A DNA stretch of 64,000 nucleotides from Monosiga brevicollis MX1 (lineage: Eukaryota > Opisthokonta > Choanoflagellata > Craspedida > Salpingoecidae), in contig NW_001865039.1 in NCBI RefSeq assembly GCF_000002865.3, positions 3,266,359 through 3,330,358 on the forward strand, written 5' to 3'. The position numbers were made by a program, and so were the translations under genes. The notes beneath the pieces were generated by a model. It had not been told where the DNA came from. It saw only the letters and a list, made by a program, of their open reading frames with translations, and made no database searches. Below, one piece after another: positions 44,147-55,275 of the stretch (position 1 is its first letter; the number at the start of each line of letters is the position of its first letter).

Positions 44147-45959
44147 ATGGGCGAGCTGTGGCAGCAATGCGCACACTGGCTCAGGGATCTGGGCGTTTTG
44201 AGTGCCGACGATGTGTCTCTCCAAGCCCATGCCCGCGTCTTTGACCTTGCTATGGCCTTGCAGGTTTGTTGGCAATCCCTATCCACTGTAACACCAAAAG
44301 CCCCATGGATATTCCTACTGCACACACCACTTGACTTCCAAGTACCCCCACTCCATTTAACTTGCCGGCTTGATGTTTTTAAACTTTGATAGGATGGCAC
44401 CATTCTGTGCCACGCTGCTAATCGCATTCGTCCCGGCTGCATCTCCCACATCAACAACTCACCTGAGATGCAGTTTATGAAGATGCAAAACATCAACCAG
44501 TTTATCGAATGTCTGCACACCACCTTCAACCTGCCCGAAAATGTTTTCTCCGCTGATGAGCTCTACTATGCCTCCAACTTTGCCAAGGTCCGCTTGTGTC
44601 GGCCTTTGTCGTCCTCCTCGGCTTGTTGTGCATACTCACCACGTCCTTGATTTTGCCGTTTGTGCCCATCATCAGGTCATGGAAGCTTTGTCCCTCTGGT
44701 CACGCTCGCGTATCGTGCAACAAGCTGGTATCCGGTACGATGGGATGGTCCCTCTGCCAGGGGCTTGGCGCGTGAACAATTGGCCTTGTAGAGCACTTGT
44801 CCACATTCATTTTTTGTTTCACCGACGCCCCCTTGCACCCGTTTCATCCTGTCTAGGCCATTCCCTTCCCAACCGGCCCAGAATACAGCTGTCGAGGCTG
44901 GCCAAGATGTCTATTCCAGCTTGGAGGATCTCGTGGGCCAGTCACTCAGCTTTCAGGACATCAAGGGCACCCGTCGAGCTGCACCCCCCACCGATGAGGA
45001 GGAAGATGTCTATACCACCCTCGTACAAACTTTCTCCTCCCTAACCATGGTGAGTCGATGCGAGTCGCCATTTGAAGTTCCATTTCAAACGAACGGACAG
45101 GTGCTTGATGCTATGCTCGCCGCTTGGATTCAATTTGGCTGCTGTGCTGCCTCTATTCCTCTCTCCCCCTCTCCCTCTCTCCCTCTCTGGGTTCCTCCCT
45201 CTTCATTCAGGATTCGCCTGGAGTGGACTCGGATGAGATTTATCGCTCGCTTGTCGACGTACAGTCATCGACCTTGGTGGCGGATACGTCTGCCAGCTTT
45301 GACGATGAGAATATTTACGCCGCCTCGGGCCTGTCCCCTGACGAGCGGCGCTCCCTCGTGGTATGATGCCCTTCCCGAACACACACACTGCACCCTTGCC
45401 TCTCATAAACACCAAGAATGATCTCTGCCTCACCGTGTTTACCACCCGGCCTTTGTGGGCAACCAATCTGTTTGTGTTATGCAGCTGGACGAGCTGACGC
45501 AAACCGAGAAAAACTACGTTGGCGTGCTTGAAGTTATCCACAACACTTTCAAGCCTGCCTTGGAGAGTATTTTGGATGCGCGTGACATTCGCGTCATCTT
45601 CAACAACGTTCACCAGCTGCTCGACGTGCACCACCAATTCCTGCAAGATCTACAGGGTGTCATGCAGAGGACCACTGGACGTGTGATCAGCGTCATCTTC
45701 AACCAACACGTAAGAAAATTGACCCCCACCCACACGCTGATTTCTTGGCAACGCAGTCAAAGAGCTCCGGTGCTTGCCTCGGGTGCCCTGACATGCCGTT
45801 TCATGCTGCGCGCATCCGACCAGATGAAAGCTTTCCGCTGCTACGGTCAATTTGTGTGCAACATCCCCGAAGCACAGCGAAGACTGTCAGAGCTTCAAAC
45901 CAAAAACACCATCGTCAAGGTCAGTGCTTTTCATCTTTTGTAGTCATCTGCATGCCCTG

Positions 45960-46040
<81 letters not shown>

Positions 46041-48041
46041 GGAAGTTTGTTTGGAACCCAATCGCCCCCCCCCAAAACCCTCATAAAAAACCTTTTTTGC
46101 TTCGGGGCCCGGCCAAAAAAAACCCGGNNNNNNNNNNNNNNNNNNNNNNNNNNNNNNNNNNNNNNNNNNNNNNNNNNNNNNNNNNNNNNNNNNNNNNNNN
46201 NNNNNNNNNNNNNNNNNNNNNNNNNNNNNNNNNNNNNNNNNNNNNNNNNNNNNNNNNNNNNNNNNNNNNNNNNNNNNNNNNNNNNNNNNNNNNNNNNNNN
46301 NNNNNNNNNNNNNNNNNNNNNNNNNNNNNNNNNNNNNNNNNNNNNNNNNNNNNNNNNNNNNNNNNNNNNNNNNNNNNNNNNNNNNNNNNNNNNNNNNNNN
46401 NNNNNNNNNNNNNNNNNNNNNNNNNNNNNCCCCCCCCCCCCCCCCCCCGCGCGCGCGCTTTCTCAGACCGTCTTTCTGCCTTCCCGAGCTTGGGGGCTTC
46501 GTCATGTCAGTCGACTCTACCCCTCACGGCCAACAATCACTCAAAATCGCTCCACCGTGCGTTTAGGAATTGATCAAACGCACGCCCGATGCCCACCCAG
46601 AAAAGGCCAATCTGCCTTCGGCACTCAAAGCCGTTGAGGAGCTGGCCAAATACATCAATCAGAGCAAGCAGGAATATGAGAGTCTCAAATCCATTGATCG
46701 CAGCTTGAACCAGTACAACGGCAAACCCTTGGTGGAGTATGGGCGCTTGGTGAAGGACGGTGATCTAGGCTTTCGCAATATGCGCACGCGCGAAAAGCTC
46801 AAAGTTCGCTACATCTTCCTGCTCTCCGAAGCCGTTATCGTTGCCAAGAGCAAAGGCTCGCGCTTCAACTTTAAAGCCTGCTTGGAACTCTTGGACAACA
46901 TGGAGCTGGTTGAGGCAGACTACCCGGCTGACGAGCCTCAGGATGGTACCCACACACACGCCTTTGGCCTCAAACCTGCTGATGCCCGGGCCCCCATTTA
47001 CTTGTTTGCTGCAAAAAATCCCAACACAAAGAAGAAATGGATGGCTGCCTTCCAAGACTGCATCGATGCCATCCGGGATGCCAAGGTGGCGCCTCCAGAA
47101 GTGAAGCCTCGTGCTAATCCAACCGAGCCAATGGGCTCGCGGCCTCTGCCCCCCAAGCCCGTGGCCCCTGCAGCTTCACCTGGAAAATACTTGGACTGGA
47201 CGCCCATGGGCCCGCCCAGCTCACTGGGTAGCCCACCCCCCACTCCTGCCTCTTCACAAGGCCATGCGAGTCACGATGATTTCTCTGAAGACCAATGGTT
47301 TGCTGGTGTCATGGATCGTGGACAGGCTGTCTCCGTTCTTGCTGGCATGACTGATGGTGCCTTCTTGGTCCGCGAGAGTGTACAGCGCCTTGGCGAGTAC
47401 TCGTTGAGCATCATGTATCGTGGTGATGCCAAGCATATCAAGATCAACCGCAGTGGCAACAAGTTTGACGTGGCTCCGGATTCAAAGGCATTTTCCACCG
47501 TTCAGGATTTGGTGTCGTATTTCCAGCAGCACAGCCTAAGCCGTCACTTTCCCGGCATGGACACCACACTTCGAGTACCGTATCGACAGGCACAACTCTC
47601 AACCGCCACCACGAGCAGTGTCGGCAAAGCCCGCTCGCGTTTCCCTTGTGCGTCTGACACGGTGGCGTTGTGCTATGCTTCCATGCGTCCCCATGCTCCT
47701 CCCCGCGCTGCGCCGCTTTCAGTTCGTCTCAACCGCGTGTGGCGTGTTTACAGACGTAGCACGTAATCCCGATGAGCTCAGTTTTGAACGTGGTGCTGAC
47801 ATTATCATCACCAGCCTTGAAGAGGCAGATCCTGGCTGGTGGCGTGGCACCGTGGTGGGCACCAGCGAGGTATGAGCGTTTTTGTTTTTGTTTTGTTTCC
47901 TTTGCTTGCCTCCGCATGGCCATCCGAGGGCAAACGTGCCTTTTTGACTCTCATCCGCGCCTTCTTTGTTCAACTATTTGATCGACTGCTGTCATGTAGG
48001 AGGGCATTTTCCCCGCGAACTTTGTTGAGCGACTGACATAG
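44147..48041 (+). CDS. VAV: Vav-like Rho/Rac GEF (CH-acidic-DH-PH-SH2-SH3)
   Basis: A guanine nucleotide exchange factor for Rho/Rac GTPases acting below tyrosine kinases. Exon 1 (44147-44263) gives MGELWQQCAHWLRDLGVLSA, matching the Vav calponin-homology start; exon 2 (44393-44587) continues with DGTILCHAANRIRPGCISHI. An acidic region follows with three Tyr motifs: AGQDVYSSLEDL, EEEDVYTTLV and DDENIYAAS (plus SDEIYRSL). The DH domain starts at LDELTQTEKNYVGVLEVIHN; its exon ends in TKNTIVK at about 45919. The next readable exon (46567-47647) begins ELIKRTPDAHPEKANL, so the conserved DH helix between them must lie in the gap-containing interval. The same exon carries a PH domain (LVEYGRLVKDGDLG to TKKKWMAAFQDCI), a Pro-rich linker (RPLPPKPVAP) and an SH2 domain (WFAGVMDRGQAVSVL, DGAFLVRES). 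The last exons encode an SH3 (ARSRFPYVARNPDELSF across a splice, WWRGTVVG, EGIFPANFVERLT). No C1 zinc finger and no first SH3 are present. Confidence 0.9.
45961..46448. other. Assembly gap (302 N) flanked by poly-T and poly-C
   Basis: A 76-base T run (45961-46036), then 91 bases of homopolymer-rich sequence of doubtful quality, then N at 46128-46429, then a 19-base C run (46430-46448). It lies within the Vav gene between DH exons. The flanks look like degraded read ends rather than biology. Confidence 0.9.
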
Positions 48042-48747
48042 CCATATCCTTGTCGTTTTGTCCTGTCTTGTGCGTCAATGTTCTTTGCCTTTAGCCTTTC
48101 CTGTGACGAACTGAAGCAATAGTTGTACCTCTCTGGTTTCTCTGTCGCGTTCAGCTTTGTGACAAGCAGCTTGCTTGTATGCTCTTCCCGGGTATCAATC
48201 TTTGAAGCGTAGCCTCCTCCACCCTCTTTTCCTATTCGTTTATAAAGTCTTTTTGTCTGCCTTCTTGTTTAAGTGTTTTCTTGGGTGTTTGGTTAACGTG
48301 CTCGGTTGACAAACCCTGCTGGTTTCCGCATCGTGACTGCTGCTCCTTTCATGTCTGATGTTTCTTTTTGTTGTATCGTCCCACATGTCGCGCTTTGGCA
48401 TTGCACTGAGCTTGGTCAACAATGACTGTCACTTGGCAAGATTTCAATCAACCCCCTCCCTCTGGATCTTTTTCAGACTCTTCTCCGCACAATTTCGATT
48501 TGCATCAAAGAGGAGGTCAAACCTTTATGAAAGAGTATGCTTTGCTGGCTGGCCCGTCATGCCAAAGCGAAAGAAAAAAAAGTAGCTTCACACGCACACG
48601 GCTCTATCTGCCCCTTGCAAATACTTGACCTTGCGCGCTATCTTCATCACTGCGCAACGATGAAACCCATGAGCTGAAATTGCGGGCTGTTGAAAAAAAA
48701 AAAAAAAAAAACCTCGGTTTATTCGGTTTATGCTCAGAGAACCCTGT
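48042..48747. other. Convergent 3' spacer
   Basis: Between the stops of Vav (+) and the RGG protein (-). It is T-rich with an A run at about 48694-48711. No gene is recognised. Confidence 0.5.
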
Positions 48748-51700
48748 TTATCGACCACGACGGCCAGTGCCACGAGTTGGGCCCATGGCGCGACCGCGGC
48801 CTCCGCCGCGACCGCGACCGCGGTTCATGGGCATACCACCCATGGGAAGGCCCGGTGGGAGGCCCATGCCACGATGCGCAACGTCAGGCATACCCACATG
48901 CGCAGCAGCCTGCATGTGCGTCTGGGAAAGACCTGGTTGGTGCTTGTTGTCGGGCACGCCAGCGCCATAGCCCATGCCACCCAGGCCAGAGCTAGGTACG
49001 TGGCTCGTCATGTGTGGATGCTGGTGTTGCTGCGGCATGGAATGCATGGCCTGAGTGGGATACGAGGAGGACTGATTGTAGCCCAGAGCACCGCCCGCAG
49101 ATGCAGACGAAGTGCTCGTGGGATACAATGAGGCGGAGTTGTAACCAGTGCGCATGGAGCTGGCCATGGAGCTGGCCCCGCCTGGCGCACGGCTGGACAT
49201 GGGATCCTCGTCAAAGTAGCTGCTCTGTGGCACGAAGGAAGCATCCGAGTAACCATGGGGTGGCAGGCTGGAAGAGTACAAGCTTTGTCCTGGGGCCTGA
49301 TGAGAATTATGGTAGGACATCTGCTGGAGGAAGGGTGCCGCTGGCGGAGGCATGTTGTACGATAGTGAGGGCACAGGGAAGGAATGATATCCTGGGTTGG
49401 TACCATATGTAGCGTATGTGTTGGTCTGGGTGGATGGACCAGCAAATCCGTAGGGCGAATAGGCCATGGAACCGCCGTGTGCACCAGTGGCGGGGCGAGG
49501 CATGACGTTCTGAGCCACAGATGAAGCCATGATCGGGGCATTGCCCACTGACTGGTGGCGACTCATAAAAGGCTCGGCATTGGCATTCAGCGAGGAATCA
49601 GCCGGGGCACCGAAATCAAAAGCGGGCAACCCAGATGAGTTGTTGCTGTCCCCGGCAGAGGAGGCGGGCATACCCACGGCACCCTTGGTGTCGGATTCGG
49701 AGGGCACGCCAAAGGTGAAGTGGGAAGAGCTGGAGAAGCCTGAGCCATCGGCCTTGGTGGCCTCAAAGCGAGCCGACGGCGAGCGCGCCATGCCTGCCGC
49801 TGATGCTTGATCGGTGGGACCCAGTGGGAGGGACCACACATTCTGGCCGTGGGCATTGGAGCTATCCGAGGACGGCGCACCCCACTGGTCGCCACCGGCC
49901 CAAACACGCTTGACGGCATCTTCATCAAAGCCTGATGCACCAGCATCATCGACCTCAATCTTCGCCCGGGGCTTGCCGGGAGCAGGCAGAGTAAGCGGCA
50001 TCTTGGCACCCAAGTCATCCGACTCGTCGTCCGCAACTGCAGCCGTGGAGGCTGCCAAGTCAGCATCTACCTCATCATCATCATCCGCCTCATCGGCCAC
50101 CATGGCAGCCACATCCGGCAGGTCATCGTCCACATCAAGGTGGTTGTTGTCGAGAGTATTGGTCAAGTCGGGTTGGTTCCAAGCCTCGCGAGCCTTTTCC
50201 AACCGATCCTTCTTGAGACGGGCTTCCTCGGCCTGCTTTTGCTTGCGGCTCTTCTCCTCCTCTTGACGGCGGCGCTGCTCCTCCTCATGTTGGCGACGTC
50301 GCTCCTCCTCGAGATGCTGGCGACGACGCTCTTGCACCTGAGCCTTGGTGAGAACAGTGGTGAAGCCATCATCCTCATAGGCATCGGCATCAGCAGTCTC
50401 AGTCGCAGTGGCAGTCGCATCCAGCATCACCACTCCTTCGGTTCCAGCAAAGCGATCGGCGGTGTTCTTCTTGGATGCAATCTGATTGAACGACGCTTGC
50501 AATTGATCACCGGCAGCCAAACCCAGCGTGGAGAACCCGCCAAAGGCCTTCTCTAGCTTGCTGCGCTCCTCCTGCTTGCGCTGCGCCTCCTCCTCAACAC
50601 GGCGTCGCTGGCGTTCGGCGGCCTCGGCTTGGCGAGCCTTGGCCAAGTTTTGCTGCTGCAGCTGTTTGGTGATGTCCTCCAAAGAAGGTCCCAAAGACAC
50701 GCCTGGGGGTGGCATGTTCACACTGTCGGAGCTGGCGCTGCCCTTGCCATTGGCGCGACCAGTCTGGCTCAGTCCAGGAGCAGGGCCAGATGCAGGTTTG
50801 CGCTCACGGGTACGACGAGCTGGTGCTTCTTCCTTAGTCTGGGCAGGTGTTGTGCGCTGCGTGGCCGTAGGCAATTGGATGACAACTTCAGGCTCATCAA
50901 AGCGAGCACGTCCACGGACAACCTCATCGGTTCGTGGGGCAGGAACCTCTGGCAGTTCATGGCGCTGGGCCAGCTGCACGCGCTCGGTGCCATCTGATCC
51001 CTGTGAGCTCTGGCGCTGGCGCGCACTCGTCGACGACTTGAATCGACGACCTGTGCCAGCCCCGGCTTCGCCCTTGCCATCGGTCCAGTCAAAAAGCTCA
51101 CGCTTGGTGACCGTGCCGCGAGAAGCGGGGTCGGCGACCGCATATGCCGATCGGGCGGCCTCGGATGTCTACACGAGCACGCATCAAGTCAACATTCGGG
51201 TTCAAAAACAAAAAAAAACCCCCGTTTCAAACCCCGCCGAAAAACCGCATTTTGTAAGCAGGGCGCACACAAACTCGACACGCAAGCAAATAATGGTTGA
51301 TTCGGGAACGTACAGCAGTGTTGCCAGTCTGCCAGCTGTGAGAGTCGGCATTCGAGGCTTCGCGAGGGTTGGCGGGTGCAGTGCGAGCAGCGGCACTGCG
51401 CCAGTCGTCACGATCAGCAGTGCGCCAGGCCGAGCCAGTGGCGCTTGATGAAGTTGCCGGGGTTGGGCCGGGTAGGGTAGGTGGCGTTGAGACCGGTGCT
51501 GAAGCTTGACTCGGCGCTTGTTTCAAGACTGGCGCTGGAACTGAGGCTTGCTGTGGCTGTTGCTGCTGCTGTTGTTGTTGTTGCTGCTGCTGCTGCTGCT
51601 GCCAGACGACCCCTTCAACGGGCACGGCATCATCGGCAGCAGGCGGCCGTACCTCAATGGGCAGGGGCAGGTGTTCAAAGCGACGTTGAAAGCTCATGGC

Positions 51701-52827
51701 CACGACGCCCGGGCGGGGCAATTCACCGGTCCAAAACTGATCGCCCATTTCCACTGGCAAGATCAACGAGGCTTCCTGGACAATCTCCTTGGGCTGGGCG
51801 CCAGGTCGCGCCTTGGCAACAGCCTGGAGTGTGGGGTCTGAAGCAGCCCAGTCAACGACGGCTGTCTTGGCTGGACCGTTTACAGGGGCCTTGGGGGCAG
51901 CCTTCCACACGTTAGTAGGGGGCCCCGAGGCCGCGGGAGCGGCCGGGGAAGGGGGACTGGCAGGGGCAGCAGCGGGGGCAGCAGACGACGACGATTTCGG
52001 CTTGCTCGTGCCTGTTTCAAGGTGATGAAGCAAAGTGCTGTCAGTGAGGGGGTTTCAGGTGTGAAGCGAAAAACACCTGTTTGGCCTGTTGACCTCTACG
52101 GCCCAAGAAGCGGGGAGGTGGTGACATCAAAGACCAAAGGCGTACCAAGAAACTGTTGTTGGAAGTCGTCATCATCGTCGGCCCAATCGACGCGCGAGGT
52201 CATGCGCACGGTAGGGCCAAGACTAGCCACTGGTTTGGCACGAGTGGGCGCGGCCGTCACACGAGGACCTCCAGACAAGGCAGCTCTTGTGGTGGCAGCG
52301 GCAGTTGCCGCGGGCTTGGGGCGCGGTGCGGCGCTGCTCGTGGTCGTGCCACGCAGGGAAGGGAAGGTGGTGCTGTCGGCACCAGCCACAGAGCGCGTGG
52401 CCGTCGGCTGGGGCTGGATGAGAGTGGCCGGGGAAAAAAAAAAAAGAGTACAAATTTGAACAATGAGCTGAGGTCGGTGGGGATGGAGGAGGGACGCGAG
52501 TTCGGGGGGAAGGGACAAATGGTACCTCGGTTGCTTTGCTGACGGTGGCAGTGGTGGCAGCAGGCTTGAATCCCCATCCCATGGCGCGGGGAGCGCGCGC
52601 CACGTTGGTGCTATCCGAGCTTTGACTCTCAGCCCGTCGGCTGGGCAAAGCGACGGGCACCACATTGGGCCGCCGGGGCGCCTTGGGCGCGGCTGGAAGA
52701 GAGCAAGGGTGTGGTGAGCACGACCGACTGGTTGTTCGGAGGAGACGGGTTGCCTGTGGGGTGCATGGGCTTCAGGTGTTAACGTACCAGCGCGGCTATT
52801 GCCGCGGCCTCGTCCGCCGTATCCCAT
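48748..52827 (-). CDS. RGG-box, coiled-coil, Q-rich low-complexity protein
   Basis: A short first exon (ATG at 52827) gives MGYGGRGRGNSRAG. Further exons give RAMGWGFKPAATTATVSKAT, then an A/T/P-rich part with DSTTFPSLRG and VDWADDDDDFQQQFL. The next exon is P/A-rich and contains DWAASDPTLQAVAKA, FWTGELPRPGVVAMSFQRRF and a run of 15 Gln (about 51550-51600). The last large exon, ending at 48748, has LFDWTDGKG, a strongly charged coiled coil (ERRRQHLEEERRRQHEEEQ and neighbours), acidic D-rich stretches, long S/Y/P/Q/N-rich sequence and a C-terminal RGG box (NRGRGRGGGRGRAMGPTRG). Over 1,100 residues are likely. The composition is that of RNA-binding or RNA-granule proteins. I do not recognise a specific family; WADDDDDF and FPSL patches recall PRRC2-type proteins only loosely. 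Confidence 0.72.
51545..51602 (-). repeat. CAG/CAA triplet run encoding polyglutamine
   Basis: On the minus strand it encodes about 15 consecutive Gln, with a few more after a Pro, inside the RGG protein. On the plus strand it reads as GCTGCT/GTTGTT. Mixed CAG and CAA codons are present. Confidence 0.85.
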
Positions 52828-53389
52828 GATATGGGGGACTGTGATCACTGAGATGTGGTCGAGCTCAAGGCGTCAGAAGACAAGTGTCGCGGGCGGAGAT
52901 TCTTGCAGCAGCAGCAAACGGGATCAGAAGCAGTACCACGCAGTGGTGGACAAAGGGAGCAGGCGCTCCGCGAAAACCCGGCCTGGCACAGGAGGTGCTG
53001 ATGGTGGTAGGTGGCAGCGATCCAAATCAACGTCACGACCGAAATGACACACAAGTTTTTGCCCCACCGGCAGCGCGACCCGGGACTCTAGCGTTGCTGA
53101 AAGAGCCTCGGCAGCAAACCCGCCAACAACGCACGCCCACAGAAACGCCCTTGAGGCAGCACGCACGAGCAACCTGAAAAAGGTAGCCACCTATAAGATC
53201 AATCCAAACCGGCAGTTCAAACAGGGCTATCAAGGAGCCGCTGCCCTCCCTCGCCCGGTGCTGGTGCTGGTGCTGGTGCTGGTGGCCCTCAACGCGGTTG
53301 GACTGTAGTGCTGTAGTGACGTGACTGTGCCTTAGAGGAGTTGAGTGCGTCTCCGTCTCTCTCTCTCTGTCTCTGTCTCCTCTGTCTCG

Positions 53390-53447
<58 letters not shown>

Positions 53448-53618
53448 TCTCTGACGTTTGGTAATGGGATGCCACAAGGGCTGAATGGACGACTGTGCGA
53501 TAAGATGTAAAGGTGGACAAGTCAATTGCATCGTTTAAATCATTCAAATTTTCACAGAAGAGCGTTCTTCTCTTGTCAGATAAAGGAACTAGCCGTTATG
53601 GAACTGGAAAGAGAGAAC
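52828..53618. other. Spacer between YbeY and RGG genes with GCTGGT and CT repeats
   Basis: Both flanking genes are on the minus strand, so this holds the YbeY 3' end and the RGG gene promoter and 5' UTR. GGTGCT repeat at 53259-53283; CT/TCTGTC repeat at about 53352-53448. No further gene is supported. Confidence 0.5.
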
Positions 53619-54553
53619 TCAGGACAACAAGGCATTGGCGGTGAGCGGCGGAAGCTTGGATGCAGTGGTGCGGGGGGCTGGCATGTTTGGCCAGAGGGAA
53701 TAGACGCGGGTCGCATTGAGTAAGCGCGTTTCCCAAGCTGCCATCTTTTTTCACATGCAGACGGCACCAAACCGTGAGATGCAAGGAGCGGTGACTCGCA
53801 CCTCCAAGAAAAGTTTGATCGAAACGAGTCACAAGGGGGCATTGCCGGTTGGCTGATGCACAGATACAACGGATACCGCATACTCGGGATACGAACCGTT
53901 TGTGCAGTTTGCAGGTTTCCATGCTCAAAGCCCAACAAGTGTGCCGTACCGTGGATCAGCACGCGCTAGAGGTAGAACCAAGGGCATCCCAGCACCGGCA
54001 AATGAAGGTTCAAATGGGCTTGGCCGCATAGTTGACTGCTGGGAAGACGGAAACTTTGTTGCTCAAGCCAACACTTTGGAATGTATGAAGGCAGTACAAC
54101 TGCGCACATCCCAGACAACCCCATCACCAGCAAAGCGAGTCACAAACCTGAAGATGGGCATGGGGACACACCTCCAGGTCGCGCGCATCACTCAAGACGC
54201 GCGCGGGACACACCATCAGATCACCCAAGTCTGCACCTCGGCGTACTTGACTCCGACTTTGCACGCCTGCCAGCATTCCGGGGAGCTAAGCACGGCTGGC
54301 TAGTTCGGGCTGGGCCACACCTGAACACCTGCGTCCATTGACATCATGACGCACCGGCAAAGGAGAGAACGTCGGTGACTGCATCTACACGGCGATAGCG
54401 CAGGTTATGCTCGCGGATGGTGGCATCATCGGCCACGTACAAGCCCACCATGGCTCCGTTGTATGGCCGACCCAAGCAGCGTCCGATATCTGCAAACTGC
54501 AACCAATTCTTGTGTCAACCTGGCCCGTGCTGTTTCTGGGGAAGCTCCGCCCC

Positions 54554-54632
<79 letters not shown>

Positions 54633-54727
54633 GCACACGAACGCCAACTAACCGTCTGCCGCAACCCCGTCGCGTTGAGCTGCTGGAGTGCCTGCCGAGG
54701 CAGTCCCACCACCCGCGCCCGCATCAT
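53619..54727 (-). CDS. YBEY: YbeY-type endoribonuclease / rRNA maturation factor
   Basis: A metal-dependent nuclease of the YbeY/UPF0054 family; in eukaryotes it acts on organellar (mitochondrial) small-subunit rRNA and ribosome assembly. Exon 1 (54727 to about 54653) gives MMRARVVGLPRQALQQLNAT. After an intron carrying a GT repeat on the sense strand, exon 2 gives GAMVGLYVADDATIREHNLR and DAVTDVLSFA, the TDVLSF motif. The next gives DLGDLMVCPARVLSDARDLE. The next gives RVLIHGTAHLLGFEHG, the three-His metal site of the family (HGxxHxxGxxH form). A last exon plausibly reads MAAWETRLLNATRV and ends at the TGA at 53621-53619. All phases match. The whole protein would be about 170-190 residues, normal for the family. 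The last exon is the weakest part. Confidence 0.88.
54558..54630. repeat. CA dinucleotide microsatellite in YbeY intron 1
   Basis: About 36 uninterrupted CA units on the plus strand, i.e. GT on the YbeY sense strand, lying inside its first intron. Flanking open frames of poly TH or poly VC are artefacts. Confidence 0.95.
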
Positions 54728-55275
54728 CTGTGTTTAAAATGTCTGACAATCCCGTATGCAATTCGCCTTGACGCAGTTTATACCAAAGTTGTGGTTTATT
54801 GTCATGTTTTCGTTGTACTTCAATCAGTATTTTACGCAAAGATGCAGATTGTAATGGGTTTTATATATGTAGCATGTTGACTTATATCCTCTAATATGAA
54901 GGTTAATGCAGGAATATTCCGAGTTAATGTCAGTGCTTGATGTGCTACTTGTTGTTGTGGCATTTGCGCGCGCTCTCTCTTCTCTCTTCTCTCTCGCCGT
55001 GTTTCCGCCCCTTTCGGCAGTGAGTGGCGGAGGTGCACCGTTGGCTCCGGCACACGTCTCTGTGTTCGCGGTGGTAACGACGTGTCTCAGCGTCTGTGCT
55101 TCGGTCTGAGGGGGGGAAGCTGTCTGCCCCACATCCTGGGTGTGGGGCAGCTCGTTCGCTTTGGCGCCTGATCTTGAATGCAAGGGAGCATTATTGATAT
55201 TTCTGACCAGCCCAACCTCGTGCAAACCTCGTGTGCTCGCGTCACCGGCAAACAAGACACCCATTCATCATCATC
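54728..55275. other. Divergent intergenic region
   Basis: About 550 bases between the YbeY (-) and p67phox-like (+) starts. A short TCTCTTCTCTCTC stretch lies at about 54975-54995. No gene is seen. Confidence 0.45.

Noticed and set aside
45961-46448. Long poly-T next to odd sequence, considered as the tail of a retroposed element
   Set aside because: There is no element body or target duplication. It adjoins an N gap and looks like poor-quality read ends.
52884-53233. Overlapping small frames on both strands between YbeY and the RGG gene
   Set aside because: No conserved motif and no splice-consistent extension; more likely 5' UTR or promoter of the RGG gene.
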